Source of the DNA: Sphingomonadales bacterium
GTDB taxonomy: Bacteria; Pseudomonadota; Alphaproteobacteria; Sphingomonadales; Sphingomonadaceae
NCBI GenBank assembly: GCA_009995225.1
Contig: JAACPW010000003.1
Coordinates: forward strand, 1 to 64,000
Length of the DNA stretch: 64,000 bases
Direction: 5' to 3'
A program made the translations under genes and the position numbers. Below the pieces are notes generated by a model. It ran no database searches and was not told the origin of the DNA. It worked only from the letters and a program-made list of their open reading frames with translations. Positions 1-8,152 of this stretch are shown one piece after another (the stretch's first letter is position 1; each line of letters begins with the position of its first letter).

Positions 1-14
1 GGTATCACTGATGT

Positions 15-86
15 CCTCAAGTAGCGCAGCGATAGGACAACAAATAACGCCCTCAAGTAGCGCGGCGATAGGACGCAGATAATGCT
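15..86. repeat. imperfect tandem duplication (about 36 bp) ahead of the DUF2474 gene
   Basis: A 24-bp block at 15-38 recurs at 51-74 with one A/G change, and similarity continues weakly to 86. Each copy holds an in-frame TAG (22-24 and 58-60), an AGGA element and a start-codon position; that position is ACG in the first copy and ATG (82-84) in the second. The duplication therefore covers the end of the upstream gene or intergenic space together with the ribosome-binding region of the next gene. The upstream gene is cut by the window edge. Two ends are possible: frame 1 stops at 24, or frame 2 stops with the TAA at 80-82 that overlaps the ATG. Which is right cannot be decided here. Confidence 0.75.
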
Positions 87-216
87 GGCACCTCCTGAAC
101 AGCCCCCGGAAGCCCCCCTGTGGCAGCGCCTGTTGTGGATGGCCGCCATCTGGGCCGCAAGCGTCGCCGTGCTCGGCGCGGTCGCCTATGTCATTCGCCT
201 GTGGATCGCGCCTTGA
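82..216 (+). CDS. DUF2474 family small membrane protein
   Basis: This 44-residue protein has a Pro-rich N-terminus (residues 2-12) and one hydrophobic helix (about 17-41) rich in Trp and Ala, including the stretch [14 protein letters not shown]. Length, Trp pattern and single helix match DUF2474, a family known as a short gene directly behind cydB of cyanide-insensitive bd-type quinol oxidases, where it is thought to be a CydX-like accessory subunit. The ATG is preceded by AGGA 8 bases upstream. The TAA of an upstream frame overlaps its ATG, and its TGA overlaps the TTG start of the next gene, so it lies inside an operon. The oxidase genes themselves are outside the window; that link is inferred. 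Confidence 0.75.
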   Translation: MLAPPEQPPEAPLWQRLLWMAAIWAASVAVLGAVAYVIRLWIAP

Positions 217-563
217 GCGCGGCTGTGAAAGTGTGGTTCGACGGCGCTTGCCCGCTGTGCCTGCGCGAGATCGCGCTGATGCGGCGGCTCGACAAGCACG
301 GGGCGATTGATTTCATCGATGTTGCGAAAGGGGCTGACCCTTCCTGCCCGGTCGATCGGGCGCAGCTGCTGGCCCGCTTCCATGCCGAAGAAAACGGCGT
401 GATCCATGACGGTGCAGCCGCCTTTGCCGCGATGTGGCGTGCAATCCCGTTGCTGCGCCCGCTGGGCCTGGCTGCGCGGAACCGCACGGTGCTGCGTGTG
501 CTGGAAGCCGCTTATCTCCGTTTTCTCAAGCTACGCCCGCGCCTGCAACGCTTCTTCGCCTAG
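213..563 (+). CDS. DCC family thiol-disulfide oxidoreductase-like protein (DUF393)
   Basis: The 116-residue protein begins with a beta strand and the signature DGACPLC (residues about 8-14), the DxxCxxC motif that names the DCC family, which is related to thioredoxin-fold proteins. The substrate is unknown. The start chosen is TTG at 213, because it overlaps the TGA of the DUF2474 gene (TTGA) and places the motif where family members have it; a longer frame from 120 would run through the DUF2474 gene. Co-transcription with an oxidase accessory gene suggests a redox role at the membrane, which is inference. Confidence 0.8.
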   Translation: MSAAVKVWFDGACPLCLREIALMRRLDKHGAIDFIDVAKGADPSCPVDRAQLLARFHAEENGVIHDGAAAFAAMWRAIPLLRPLGLAARNRTVLRVLEAAYLRFLKLRPRLQRFFA

Positions 564-631
564 AAACCGCTTGCCCTGCGCCGGATGATCGGTTGATCTG
601 TCCCCATAAGAAACGGGAGAGAACAGCCGCC

Positions 632-1795
632 ATGACCTATTTCGGCGCGATGCAGAATGAAATTTACAATGCGGGGTTGCGTGGCATTCTCCCGACCTTC
701 CCGGTCGATTTCGCCACCCTCGAAAAGCGCGCGCATGAAGCCTTGGGCCCGATGCTGACGAATTACGTGGCTGGAGGGTGCGGGGACGAACATACCCAGG
801 ATCAGAACGCCGCCGCCTTCCACCACTGGGGCATGGTGCCGCGCATGATGGTGAACGCTGCCGTACGCGATCTGTCGATCGAACTGTTCGGCCATACTTA
901 TCCGACCCCGCTGTTCATGGCACCCATCGGGCTGAACGGCGAAGCCTCGCAGGACCGCCACGGTGATATGGCCGCCGCGCGCGCATCGGCGCTGACGGGG
1001 GTGCCGTTCTGCGCCTCGACACTGGCGAACGATCCGCTGGAGGATGTGAAAGCCGCCTGCGGCGATACGCCGGCCTGGTTTCAGCTCTACACCCCCAAGA
1101 ACCGCGAACTTGCCACCAGCCTGATCCGGCGGGCCGAGGACGCAGGGTATTCCGCGCTTGTGGTGACTCTGGATACGTGGGTCACCGGCTGGCGCCCGCG
1201 TGATCTCAACGCGTCCAATTTTCCGCAATTGCGCGGCAAGGTGCTGCAGAACTATTTCACCGATCCGGTCTTCCGCTCGCTGCTGGCCAAACCGCCCGAG
1301 GAAGACCCCTCGGCGGCCATCTTCACTTGGGCAGCGACGTTCGGGCAGGTGCTGACGTGGGACGACATGGCGTGGTTCAAGTCCGTCACCAAGCTGCCGA
1401 TCGTGCTCAAAGGCATCTGCCATCCTGACGATGCGCGCCGTGCAGTCGATTGCGGGGCCGATGCGATCTATTGTTCGAACCACGGGGGGCGGCAGGCCAA
1501 TGGCGGGATCGCGACCATCGATCTGCTGGCCGATGTGGTGGCGGCATCGGGCGACACGCCGGTGCTGTTCGACAGCGGCGTGCGATCGGGCACCGATGCC
1601 GTGAAAGCATTGGCGATGGGCGCGCGCGCTGTCGGGGTGGGACGACCCTACACCTACGGCCTTGCACTGGGCGGAGCCGAAGGGGCGGCCTGGGTGTTAC
1701 GGTCGATCCTGGCAGAAGCCGACCTTTTGATGGCGGTTAACGGTTATCCGACAATTGCCGATGTGCGGGCTGCGGGGGTGCGGCGAACCGGTTAA
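632..1795 (+). CDS. lactate 2-monooxygenase (FMN-dependent alpha-hydroxyacid oxidase family)
   Basis: The 387-residue protein has the alpha-hydroxyacid-oxidising FMN TIM barrel. Visible motifs are an N-terminal YVAGGCGDEHTQ (45-56), QLYTPKNR, TLDTWVTGWRPRDL, the catalytic SNHGGRQ (His284, Arg287) and the phosphate-binding DSGVRSGTD (314-322). The pattern follows mycobacterial lactate 2-monooxygenase (lactate + O2 to acetate + CO2 + water) more closely than lactate dehydrogenase LldD, as I recall that sequence. The ATG at 632 has GGGAGAG upstream; an earlier in-frame start would add about 66 residues unlike the family. It follows the DCC gene by 68 bp. Use as an oxidase rather than a monooxygenase cannot be excluded without assay. 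Confidence 0.85.
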   Translation: MTYFGAMQNEIYNAGLRGILPTFPVDFATLEKRAHEALGPMLTNYVAGGCGDEHTQDQNAAAFHHWGMVPRMMVNAAVRDLSIELFGHTYPTPLFMAPIGLNGEASQDRHGDMAAARASALTGVPFCASTLANDPLEDVKAACGDTPAWFQLYTPKNRELATSLIRRAEDAGYSALVVTLDTWVTGWRPRDLNASNFPQLRGKVLQNYFTDPVFRSLLAKPPEEDPSAAIFTWAATFGQVLTWDDMAWFKSVTKLPIVLKGICHPDDARRAVDCGADAIYCSNHGGRQANGGIATIDLLADVVAASGDTPVLFDSGVRSGTDAVKALAMGARAVGVGRPYTYGLALGGAEGAAWVLRSILAEADLLMAVNGYPTIADVRAAGVRRTG

Positions 1796-1903
1796 TCGGC
1801 GCCGCGAGGTCAAGTCCGTTAACCAATATCGCTCTACGTTTTCCACAGTATTGCTGTTAATGTTGTGTCGCAGAAAACGAAGACCGATTCGGGGACGTGT
1901 TGA

Positions 1904-2065
1904 ATGACAAGACCGACCATCTGGTCCAGCGGACCGGATCCCATGCGCCGCACTGTCTGCCTTCAGGACGAACACTCGCGCAGGGCGCGTTACGGCCGCA
2001 TTCAGCCAATGCAGCCGCGCAAGTCGCTGCTTTCGCGGATCGCGCGGATGATCGCGCTTTCCTGA
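1904..2065 (+). CDS. small basic hypothetical protein (53 aa)
   Basis: This is a short frame with an ATG and a GGGGAC element 7 bases upstream. The product is Arg-rich (EHSRRARYGRIQPM in the middle, SRIARMIALS at the end) with no membrane segment or known domain that I recognise. It fills most of the space between the lactate monooxygenase gene and the convergent gabD, ending 9 bp from the gabD stop. Whether it is expressed is uncertain; conservation in related genomes would decide. Confidence 0.45.
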   Translation: MTRPTIWSSGPDPMRRTVCLQDEHSRRARYGRIQPMQPRKSLLSRIARMIALS

Positions 2066-2074
2066 AAGCTTCGG

Positions 2075-3526
2075 TCAGCCGCCTGCCTTGGCCAGCATCA
2101 CAAGCTTGGTGTCAGTGAAGGCAAGATAGCCTTCTTCGCCGCCTTCCGACCCGAAGCCGCTGTCGCCGATTCCGCCGAACGGGGTTTCGGGTGATGATAC
2201 GATGAGCTGGTTGATTCCCACCATGCCTGCGCGCAGCGCGCGGCCAAGGTAATGCGCCTCATCCAGATCGCTTGAAAACGCATAGGCGGCCAAGCCATAA
2301 CGCAGCGAATTGGCGATCCCGACCGCGTCCTCGATCGTATCGAAGGGTACGATTCCGGCGATGGGGCCGAAGGGCTCCTCGGTCATGAAGCGGCTGTCGG
2401 GTGCGGGATTGGCGATCACGGTCGGTTCAAAGAAGAACCCGTTGCCCGTGATGGCCGATCCACCGGTCACAACTTCGCCGCGATTGCCGCCGGCATCGGC
2501 TACCACTGCTTCCATTGCCGCAATCCGGCGACCATGGGCCAGCGGGCCCATGTCGACGCTCTCGTCCACCCCCGGATCGCCAATCTTGAGCTTGCCCGCC
2601 TGCGATGCGAACTCGGCCACGAAGCGGTCATAGATGCTGCGGTCGACCAGAAAGCGCGTGGGCGAGACACAGACTTGCCCCGCATTGCGGAACTTGGTTG
2701 CGGCGCACATTGCCACTGCTCGTTCTAAATCGGCGTGTTTGCTGACGATGACCGGAGCATGGCCACCCAGTTCCGGAGTAAATCGCTTCATGTGGGTTGC
2801 TGCCAGCGCGCCCAATTGCTTGCCCACGGCAGTCGACCCTGTGAAGCTGACCTTGCGGGTGACGGGCGAGGCAATCAGGTGTTCGGACATCGGACCAGGA
2901 TCGCCGTGAACGAGGTTCAGCACGCCCTTGGGCACGCCCGCATCGACGAAGCATTCGACCAGCAATTGCGCAGAACCCGGCGTGTTTTCGGCCGGTTTCA
3001 GGATCGCCGTGCAGCCCGCCGCCAGCGCGCCCGCGATCTTCTTGACCGGCAGGTTGATCGGGAAGTTCCACGGGGTCAGCAGCACGGCAGGCCCGATGGG
3101 TTCGTGTGTCACCATCTGCGCAATCAGCTGATGCCCACGTGTCGGGATCAGTCGCCCACCGCGACGCTTGGCTTCTTCGCCAAGGAAATCGACGACGTCG
3201 CAGGATGATAGGATCTCGCCCAGCGCCTGCGCGCGCGGCTTGCCCATTTCGGCCGTTACAACCTTGGCGATAGCGGGCGCCCGTTCGCGAAGCAGGTCGG
3301 CCGCGCGGCGCAGGATGGCGTACCGTTCTGCTCCGGAGGTTTGGCTCCATCCAGCAAAGGCGTCACCAGCGGCTTTGAGCGCGGTGTCGAGCTGGGCGGG
3401 CGAAGCCTTGGGGCACTGGCCCAGCACCGCGCCGGTGGCTGGGTTCACCACGCCCATTGTGCCTGCCTCGCCCGCTTCGATCCATGAGCCGTTGATGAAG
3501 AATTTGAGCGTTGGATAGGCAGTCAC
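2075..3526 (-). CDS. gabD: NAD(P)+-dependent succinate-semialdehyde dehydrogenase
   Basis: The 483-residue aldehyde dehydrogenase carries TPWNFP (151-156), the nucleotide-binding FTGSTAVGK, the general-base Glu252 in ELGG and the catalytic Cys286 in GQVCVSP. Length and motifs match the GabD/SSADH class, which oxidises succinate semialdehyde to succinate in 4-aminobutyrate and related catabolism. The start is a GTG at 3524-3526 with GAGGAG upstream. No gabT neighbour is present, so the physiological substrate is inferred from family only; other semialdehydes are possible. Confidence 0.85.
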   Translation of the reverse strand: MTAYPTLKFFINGSWIEAGEAGTMGVVNPATGAVLGQCPKASPAQLDTALKAAGDAFAGWSQTSGAERYAILRRAADLLRERAPAIAKVVTAEMGKPRAQALGEILSSCDVVDFLGEEAKRRGGRLIPTRGHQLIAQMVTHEPIGPAVLLTPWNFPINLPVKKIAGALAAGCTAILKPAENTPGSAQLLVECFVDAGVPKGVLNLVHGDPGPMSEHLIASPVTRKVSFTGSTAVGKQLGALAATHMKRFTPELGGHAPVIVSKHADLERAVAMCAATKFRNAGQVCVSPTRFLVDRSIYDRFVAEFASQAGKLKIGDPGVDESVDMGPLAHGRRIAAMEAVVADAGGNRGEVVTGGSAITGNGFFFEPTVIANPAPDSRFMTEEPFGPIAGIVPFDTIEDAVGIANSLRYGLAAYAFSSDLDEAHYLGRALRAGMVGINQLIVSSPETPFGGIGDSGFGSEGGEEGYLAFTDTKLVMLAKAGG

Positions 3527-3552
3527 GGGGCGGGCTCCTCAGGCAAGGGAAT

Positions 3553-3572
3553 TGACGGCACAAAGGCCGTCA
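3553..3572. promoter_or_regulatory. perfect 7-bp inverted repeat upstream of gabD
   Basis: TGACGGC (3553-3559) and GCCGTCA (3566-3572) flank a 6-base spacer, 27 bases upstream of the gabD start in the 269-bp region shared with the divergent alternative oxidase gene. It could be an operator or the 5' leader hairpin of gabD. No convincing -35/-10 pair was fixed in this region. Confidence 0.35.
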
Positions 3573-3795
3573 TACGGCGCAGACTCTTAGCCGCATTTCT
3601 GCATCGCTGCGAGAGGCCTTACACGGCAGCAGTCTTGCTATTGGCGCAGCACCTGGCGAGCGCCTCGGAATGAACATGCGCAAAGCGCAACACATGGCGC
3701 TGTCATTTCACGCAGATTTGGGCGGTCGGACGGGATACTGTTTGGCTGCGCAAACGTTATGTGAGTGATGCACCTGCAACCGAAAGATTGCCGCA

Positions 3796-4521
3796 ATGAA
3801 ACCGTTTGATACCAAACCCCTGATCCGCCAGATTAATCCTGATGTTGTGATCGAAACCCATATCGCCCCGCAATCGGTTAGCGACCGGGTGGCGTTTGCC
3901 TTCGTCAAGCTGCTGCGCTTTTGTGCCGATCGCTTCTTTGCCAAGCGATATGGTCACCGCGCGGTCGTGCTGGAAACTGTCGCTGCTGTGCCTGGCATGG
4001 TCGGTGGACTGTGGCAGCACTTGAATGCGCTGCGCACGATGCGCGATGATGAAGGCTGGATCCGCACGCTCCTCGACGAGGCCGAGAACGAGCGGATGCA
4101 TCTGATGACCTTCATCGAAATTGCGCAACCCAATGCTTTCGAACGATTCCTCGTTCTGGCTGTGCAGTTGATCTTCTACAATTTCTACTTTTTCCTGTAT
4201 CTGCTGGCGCCGCGTACGGCGCACCGTGTGGTAGCCTATTTCGAGGAAGAGGCTGTGTTCAGCTACACCCAGTACCTTGCCGAAGTGGATGCAGGTCGGC
4301 TGGAGAATGTCGCGGCTCCCAAGATTGCGATCGATTACTGGCAACTTCCCCAGGATGCGCGCCTGCGCGATGTTATCCTGGCGGTGCGCGCAGACGAGGC
4401 CGAGCACCGCGATGTGAACCACTATTTCGTGGCTGAAATTGATCGCCGCGCCGATGTTTCACGCCAAACACAGGGCAAGGCCGGTCTGGAGGAGGTCAAG
4501 CACGACCTGGAGCGGGCCTAG
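3796..4521 (+). CDS. aox: alternative oxidase (cyanide-insensitive diiron ubiquinol oxidase)
   Basis: This 241-residue interfacial membrane protein is a quinol:O2 oxidoreductase that reduces oxygen to water without pumping protons. All diiron ligand motifs of the AOX family are present: LET with Glu60, NERMH with Glu99 and His102, FEEEAV at 149-154, and RADEAEHR with Glu201 and His204. A hydrophobic stretch lies at about 118-140. Bacterial AOX is known from Novosphingobium aromaticivorans, so its presence fits the lineage. The N-terminus is short and lacks a mitochondrial-type extension. The gene stands alone behind a 269-bp promoter region and ends convergently to the fumarylacetoacetase gene. 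Confidence 0.92.
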   Translation: MKPFDTKPLIRQINPDVVIETHIAPQSVSDRVAFAFVKLLRFCADRFFAKRYGHRAVVLETVAAVPGMVGGLWQHLNALRTMRDDEGWIRTLLDEAENERMHLMTFIEIAQPNAFERFLVLAVQLIFYNFYFFLYLLAPRTAHRVVAYFEEEAVFSYTQYLAEVDAGRLENVAAPKIAIDYWQLPQDARLRDVILAVRADEAEHRDVNHYFVAEIDRRADVSRQTQGKAGLEEVKHDLERA

Positions 4522-4575
4522 CCCGCTCCCCTCGGCCCCCCGGTGTCGGCCGGAGTTGTGACAGGGTCGAAATTC

Positions 4576-5586
4576 CTAGACCGCAACAACCTGCTGTTCG
4601 ATCGCACCGAAGATGGAGTGGTTGTGCGCGTCGCGCATCTCGATCCGCACCGTGTCGCCGGCCTGCATGAAGGGGGTTTTCGCCGCGCCATCTGCAATGG
4701 TTTCGATCATGCGGATTTCTGCGATGCAGGAATAGCCCGCGCCGCCGTCTGCCACCGGCTTGCCCGCGCCGCCATCAGCGCCCTTGTTCGATACGGTGCC
4801 GGTGCCGATCACCGTGCCAGCGCCCAGATTGCGGGTCTTGGCAGCATGGGCGACCAGCTGCGCCAGATTGAAGGTCGCATCCTGCCCGGCATTGGCCCGG
4901 CCAAAGGGCTTGCCGTTGTAATCGACCATCAGGGGTAGGTGGACGAGGCAATCTGCCCATGCCTCGCCCAGTTCGTCGGGTGTTACCGCAACGGGGGAGA
5001 AGGCGCTGGCGGGCTTGGACTGGAAGAAGCCGAAGCCCTTTTCCAGTTCACCCGGGATCAATCCGCGCAAGCTGACGTCGTTGACCAGCATCAGCAGCTT
5101 GATGTGGCTCGCCGCATCCTCGGCCGATACGCCCATCGGCACATCGTCGGTGATGCAGGCAATCTCGCCCTCCATGTCGCAGCCCCACGCCGGATCGCCC
5201 AGCGGGATATCCTGACGCGGGCGCAGAAACCCGTCCGATCCGCCCTGATACATCAGCGGATCGGTGTAGAAACTGCCGGGAACCTTGCTCCCGCGGGCCT
5301 GCCGCACCAGTTCCACATGGTTGATGTAGGCACTGCCATCGGCCCATTGGTAAGCGCGCGGCAGGGGCGAATGCGCCTGACGTTCGTGGAAACGCTCGCA
5401 CGGCACGGTTTCGTGTTCGACATCGCGGGCCAGCAGTTCGAGTTCGGGCGCGACCCGCTCCCAATTGTCCAGTGCGGCTTGCAAAGTGGGTGCGATGTAG
5501 CCGGCGGCGGAGCAGCGGGTCAGATCCTTGCTGACCACCACCAGCATTCCGTCACGCGTGCCGTTGTCGAGTGTTGCGAGTTTCAT
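4576..5586 (-). CDS. fumarylacetoacetate hydrolase family protein
   Basis: The 336-residue protein has the FAH-fold metal site: FYTDPLMY near residue 128, DMEGEIA (Asp/Glu ligands) and MLVNDVSLRG. It is predicted to cleave fumarylacetoacetate or a related acylpyruvate. Its ATG overlaps the TGA of the upstream maleylacetoacetate isomerase gene (ATGA, 5583-5586), which fixes the start and argues for the last step of homogentisate (tyrosine/phenylalanine) degradation: fumarylacetoacetate to fumarate plus acetoacetate. The dioxygenase hmgA is not in the window. Confidence 0.85.
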   Translation of the reverse strand: MKLATLDNGTRDGMLVVVSKDLTRCSAAGYIAPTLQAALDNWERVAPELELLARDVEHETVPCERFHERQAHSPLPRAYQWADGSAYINHVELVRQARGSKVPGSFYTDPLMYQGGSDGFLRPRQDIPLGDPAWGCDMEGEIACITDDVPMGVSAEDAASHIKLLMLVNDVSLRGLIPGELEKGFGFFQSKPASAFSPVAVTPDELGEAWADCLVHLPLMVDYNGKPFGRANAGQDATFNLAQLVAHAAKTRNLGAGTVIGTGTVSNKGADGGAGKPVADGGAGYSCIAEIRMIETIADGAAKTPFMQAGDTVRIEMRDAHNHSIFGAIEQQVVAV

Positions 5587-6233
5587 GCAGGGTTCCTCTC
5601 GGGGGAATCGGTTTGGTTGTCGGGATGCGCCGCCGCGAAAGCGGGCAGTGCAAGGCACGCGGCCTCGATACGGGTCAGGTGCGGGCTGGCATCAAGGTCA
5701 TAGGCAAAGCGCCGTGCGTTGTAGAGCTGCGGGATCAGCACCACTTCGAACAGGCCGGGGCTATCGCCATGCAGGAAGTCCCCTGCCGCCAGCTGCGCCA
5801 GCCGCGCCTCGACCGGATCGAGCGTGCGCTTCAGCCAGTGGCGATACCACACGTCGATATCGTCCTGCGAATGGCCCAGCGGGTCTTTCAGGTATTTGAG
5901 CACCGGCAGGTTGTTGACCGCGTGAATCTCGGTCGCGATGGCATAGGCCAGTTCGCGCACCGTGTAGCGCGCTTCGAGATCGGCGGGCAGCAGCGGCCGG
6001 GCCGGATAGGCTTCGTCCAGCCATTCCAGCAGCGCCATCGACTGCGCCCGGTCGCGCCCGCCCGCTTCCAGCATCGGCACCGAACCGAACGGATTGCGCG
6101 ATGTGAAGGCTGCACCCTTCTGTTCGGCGCTGACGAGATTGACCGGCACGTTTTCGAACGCCAGCCCTTTCAGGTTCAGCGCGATCCGGAGCCGGTAGGA
6201 TGTCGATGAGCGGAAGTAGCCGTGAAGCTTCAT
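5583..6233 (-). CDS. maiA: maleylacetoacetate isomerase (zeta-class glutathione S-transferase)
   Basis: The 216-residue GST-fold enzyme carries the zeta-class N-terminal motif RSSTSYRLRIALNLKG (residues 8-23), where Ser activates glutathione, followed by NPFGSVPML and the helical C-terminal domain. It isomerises maleylacetoacetate to fumarylacetoacetate, the substrate of the gene that follows with an ATGA overlap. The ATG at 6233 is chosen over an upstream extension of 11 residues because MKLHGYFRSS is the usual zeta-class beginning. Confidence 0.88.
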   Translation of the reverse strand: MKLHGYFRSSTSYRLRIALNLKGLAFENVPVNLVSAEQKGAAFTSRNPFGSVPMLEAGGRDRAQSMALLEWLDEAYPARPLLPADLEARYTVRELAYAIATEIHAVNNLPVLKYLKDPLGHSQDDIDVWYRHWLKRTLDPVEARLAQLAAGDFLHGDSPGLFEVVLIPQLYNARRFAYDLDASPHLTRIEAACLALPAFAAAHPDNQTDSPERNPA

Positions 6234-6252
6234 GCCGCGTTCCCCGCCGGGC

Positions 6253-6290
6253 TGTTGGAGACACATGAGACACTGTCCAGGAACAGAAAA
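6253..6290 (+). repeat. dispersed 38-bp repeat, copy 1
   Basis: The block starting TGTTGGAGACACATGAGACA is repeated in inverted orientation at 54326-54364 with only two mismatches over 38 bases. It contains GAGACAC twice, 9 bases apart, and ends in an A-run. Here it lies between maiA and gcdH, about 20 bases upstream of the maiA ATG, so it is probably in the maiA leader or promoter. Confidence 0.75.
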
Positions 6291-6408
6291 TCCCGGCTGG
6301 CAGTCCTGTCCAAAATTTCTGCTTTTTCCTGTGCCAATCGGTGCCCGGTCATGCCGCGATGATGTCCGCGATCACGGCTGTAGGACAGATGCTTTTCGAA
6401 ACACCGCA

Positions 6409-7632
6409 TCAGAACGCCGCGTGTCCCGTGATACCGCGGCCCAATATCAGCGCGTGGACATCATGCGTGCCTTCATAGGTGTTCACCGTTTCGAGGTTCA
6501 CCATGTGGCGGATGACCTGATATTCTTCGGAAATGCCATTGCCGCCATGCATATCGCGCGCAGCCCGCGCGATATCCAAAGCCTTGCCGACATTGTTGCG
6601 CTTTACGATCGAGATCATGTCGGGCGCAAACCGCCCCTCATCAATCAAGCGGCCCACGCGCAGGGAGGCTTGCAGGCCCAGCGCAATATCGCTCATCATG
6701 TCGGCCAGCTTTTTCTGGAACAGCTGGGTGGCGGCCAGCGGACGGCCGAATTGGTGGCGATCGAGGCCATATTGCCGCGCTGCATGGAAGCAGAACTCCG
6801 CTGCGCCCATCGCGCCCCAGCTGATGCCGTAACGCGCGCGGTTGAGGCAGCCGAACGGGCCTTTCAGCCCTTCGACATTCGGCAGCAGCGCCGCTGCCGG
6901 CACGCGCACATCTTCCATCACGATCATGCCGGTGGTGGAAGCGCGCAAGGATATCTTGCCCTTGATCTTGGGCGCGCTGAGGCCCGCCATGCCCTTGTCC
7001 AGCACGAAGCCGCGGATTGCGCCGCCATGCTCTTCGGACTTGGCCCAGACCACGAAGACATCCGCAAAGGGCGCGTTGGAAATCCAGGTCTTGCTGCCGG
7101 AGATGACGTAATCGTCGCCGTCGCGCTTGGCCCAGGTTTTCATCCCCGCCGGATCGCTGCCCGCGTCGGGTTCGGTCAGGCCGAAGCAGCCGATCAACGC
7201 GCCGCTGGCAAGGCCGGGGAGGTATTTGCGGCGCTGTTCGTCCGACCCATAGGCATAGATGGGATGCATCACGAGGCTGGACTGGACGCTCGCCATCGAA
7301 CGGTAGCCGCTGTCCACCCGCTCGATCTCGCGCGCGATCAGGCCATAGGCGACGTAGCCTGCGCCCGCGCCGCCGAATTCTTCGGGAATGGTCGCGCCTA
7401 GCAATCCGGCCTGTCCCATCAGCGGGAACAGTTCGGGCGCGTCGATCTCGTCACGGTAGGCCGCGATCACGCGCGGTTGCAGCTCGCCTTGCGCAAAGCC
7501 GTGCGCCGCGTCGCGGATCATCCGCTCTTCTTCGGTGAGCTGGCTTTCAAGATCGAAGGGGTCTTCCCAATTGAACGGGACGATGCCTGTGTTCGGGCCT
7601 ATGTTGGGGCCTGCGTTGTTGGTGCCGTGCAA
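6409..7632 (-). CDS. gcdH: glutaryl-CoA dehydrogenase (acyl-CoA dehydrogenase family)
   Basis: This 407-residue flavoprotein contains the acyl-CoA dehydrogenase signatures [14 protein letters not shown] and [12 protein letters not shown] and the catalytic base in [15 protein letters not shown] near the C-terminus. That combination is typical of glutaryl-CoA dehydrogenase (glutaryl-CoA to crotonyl-CoA + CO2 in lysine/tryptophan breakdown). The start assigned is the TTG at 7630-7632, which has AGGAG 8 bases upstream; the longer frame would run into the response-regulator gene. The region 6291-6408 downstream holds no gene. Confidence 0.88.
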   Translation of the reverse strand: MHGTNNAGPNIGPNTGIVPFNWEDPFDLESQLTEEERMIRDAAHGFAQGELQPRVIAAYRDEIDAPELFPLMGQAGLLGATIPEEFGGAGAGYVAYGLIAREIERVDSGYRSMASVQSSLVMHPIYAYGSDEQRRKYLPGLASGALIGCFGLTEPDAGSDPAGMKTWAKRDGDDYVISGSKTWISNAPFADVFVVWAKSEEHGGAIRGFVLDKGMAGLSAPKIKGKISLRASTTGMIVMEDVRVPAAALLPNVEGLKGPFGCLNRARYGISWGAMGAAEFCFHAARQYGLDRHQFGRPLAATQLFQKKLADMMSDIALGLQASLRVGRLIDEGRFAPDMISIVKRNNVGKALDIARAARDMHGGNGISEEYQVIRHMVNLETVNTYEGTHDVHALILGRGITGHAAF

Positions 7633-7726
7633 GGGGCCTGCTCCTGCTGCTTGTGTTTCCCGCAGCAATTGCAGGCTTGGCAGGCGGGAGCAAGAGGGGG
7701 CGGGGCAAAGCGCACCCGCTGGCCGG

Positions 7727-8083
7727 TCAGGCGGGGGCAACCACCCGGCTGACCGTCTCAAGCAGCATCGCGGGCGGGCAGGGCTTCGACAAGGTGATGG
7801 CGCGCGGGAAGCGGGCGGCGATGGCGCTGGTAGCGTGGCGTTCGGAATGCAGGATCACCGGCACGTTTTCGTCGATCAGCTTCTGGGCAAGTGCGTAGGA
7901 AGGCCCGTCGATCAGGTCGATATTGAGGATCGCCACATCGGGCTTTGCCTTCTGGCAAGCCAGCATCGCAGACGAAATCCCGGCGTGCGGCCCTTCCACT
8001 TCATATCCCGCTTCTTCAAAGGTATCGCACAAATCAAAGGCGGCAATATATTCGTTTTCGGCCACCAATATGCGCAATACCAT
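7727..8083 (-). CDS. single-domain receiver protein with degenerate phosphorylation site
   Basis: The 118-residue protein is a lone CheY-like receiver. The acidic pocket reads VAENE, so Asn10 replaces the usual Asp. The phosphoacceptor position in AILNIDL is Asn54, not Asp. The switch Ser80 (ILHS) and the conserved Lys100 (LSKP) remain. It therefore looks like a pseudo-receiver that cannot be phosphorylated in the usual way, although Asp56 lies two residues on. No histidine kinase is adjacent. The gcdH start lies 94 bp downstream on the same strand, so co-transcription is possible. Confidence 0.8.
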   Translation of the reverse strand: MVLRILVAENEYIAAFDLCDTFEEAGYEVEGPHAGISSAMLACQKAKPDVAILNIDLIDGPSYALAQKLIDENVPVILHSERHATSAIAARFPRAITLSKPCPPAMLLETVSRVVAPA

Positions 8084-8152
8084 TGACCATCTCCCGCTAA
8101 TCCGACTCCCGGAGGATCGGTAGTATCACGGTTTGGACGTCAAGCTTGCGTT

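Noticed and set aside
3670..3768. 32-codon frame just upstream of the alternative oxidase gene
   Set aside because: No ribosome-binding site and nondescript composition; a leader-peptide role cannot be supported.
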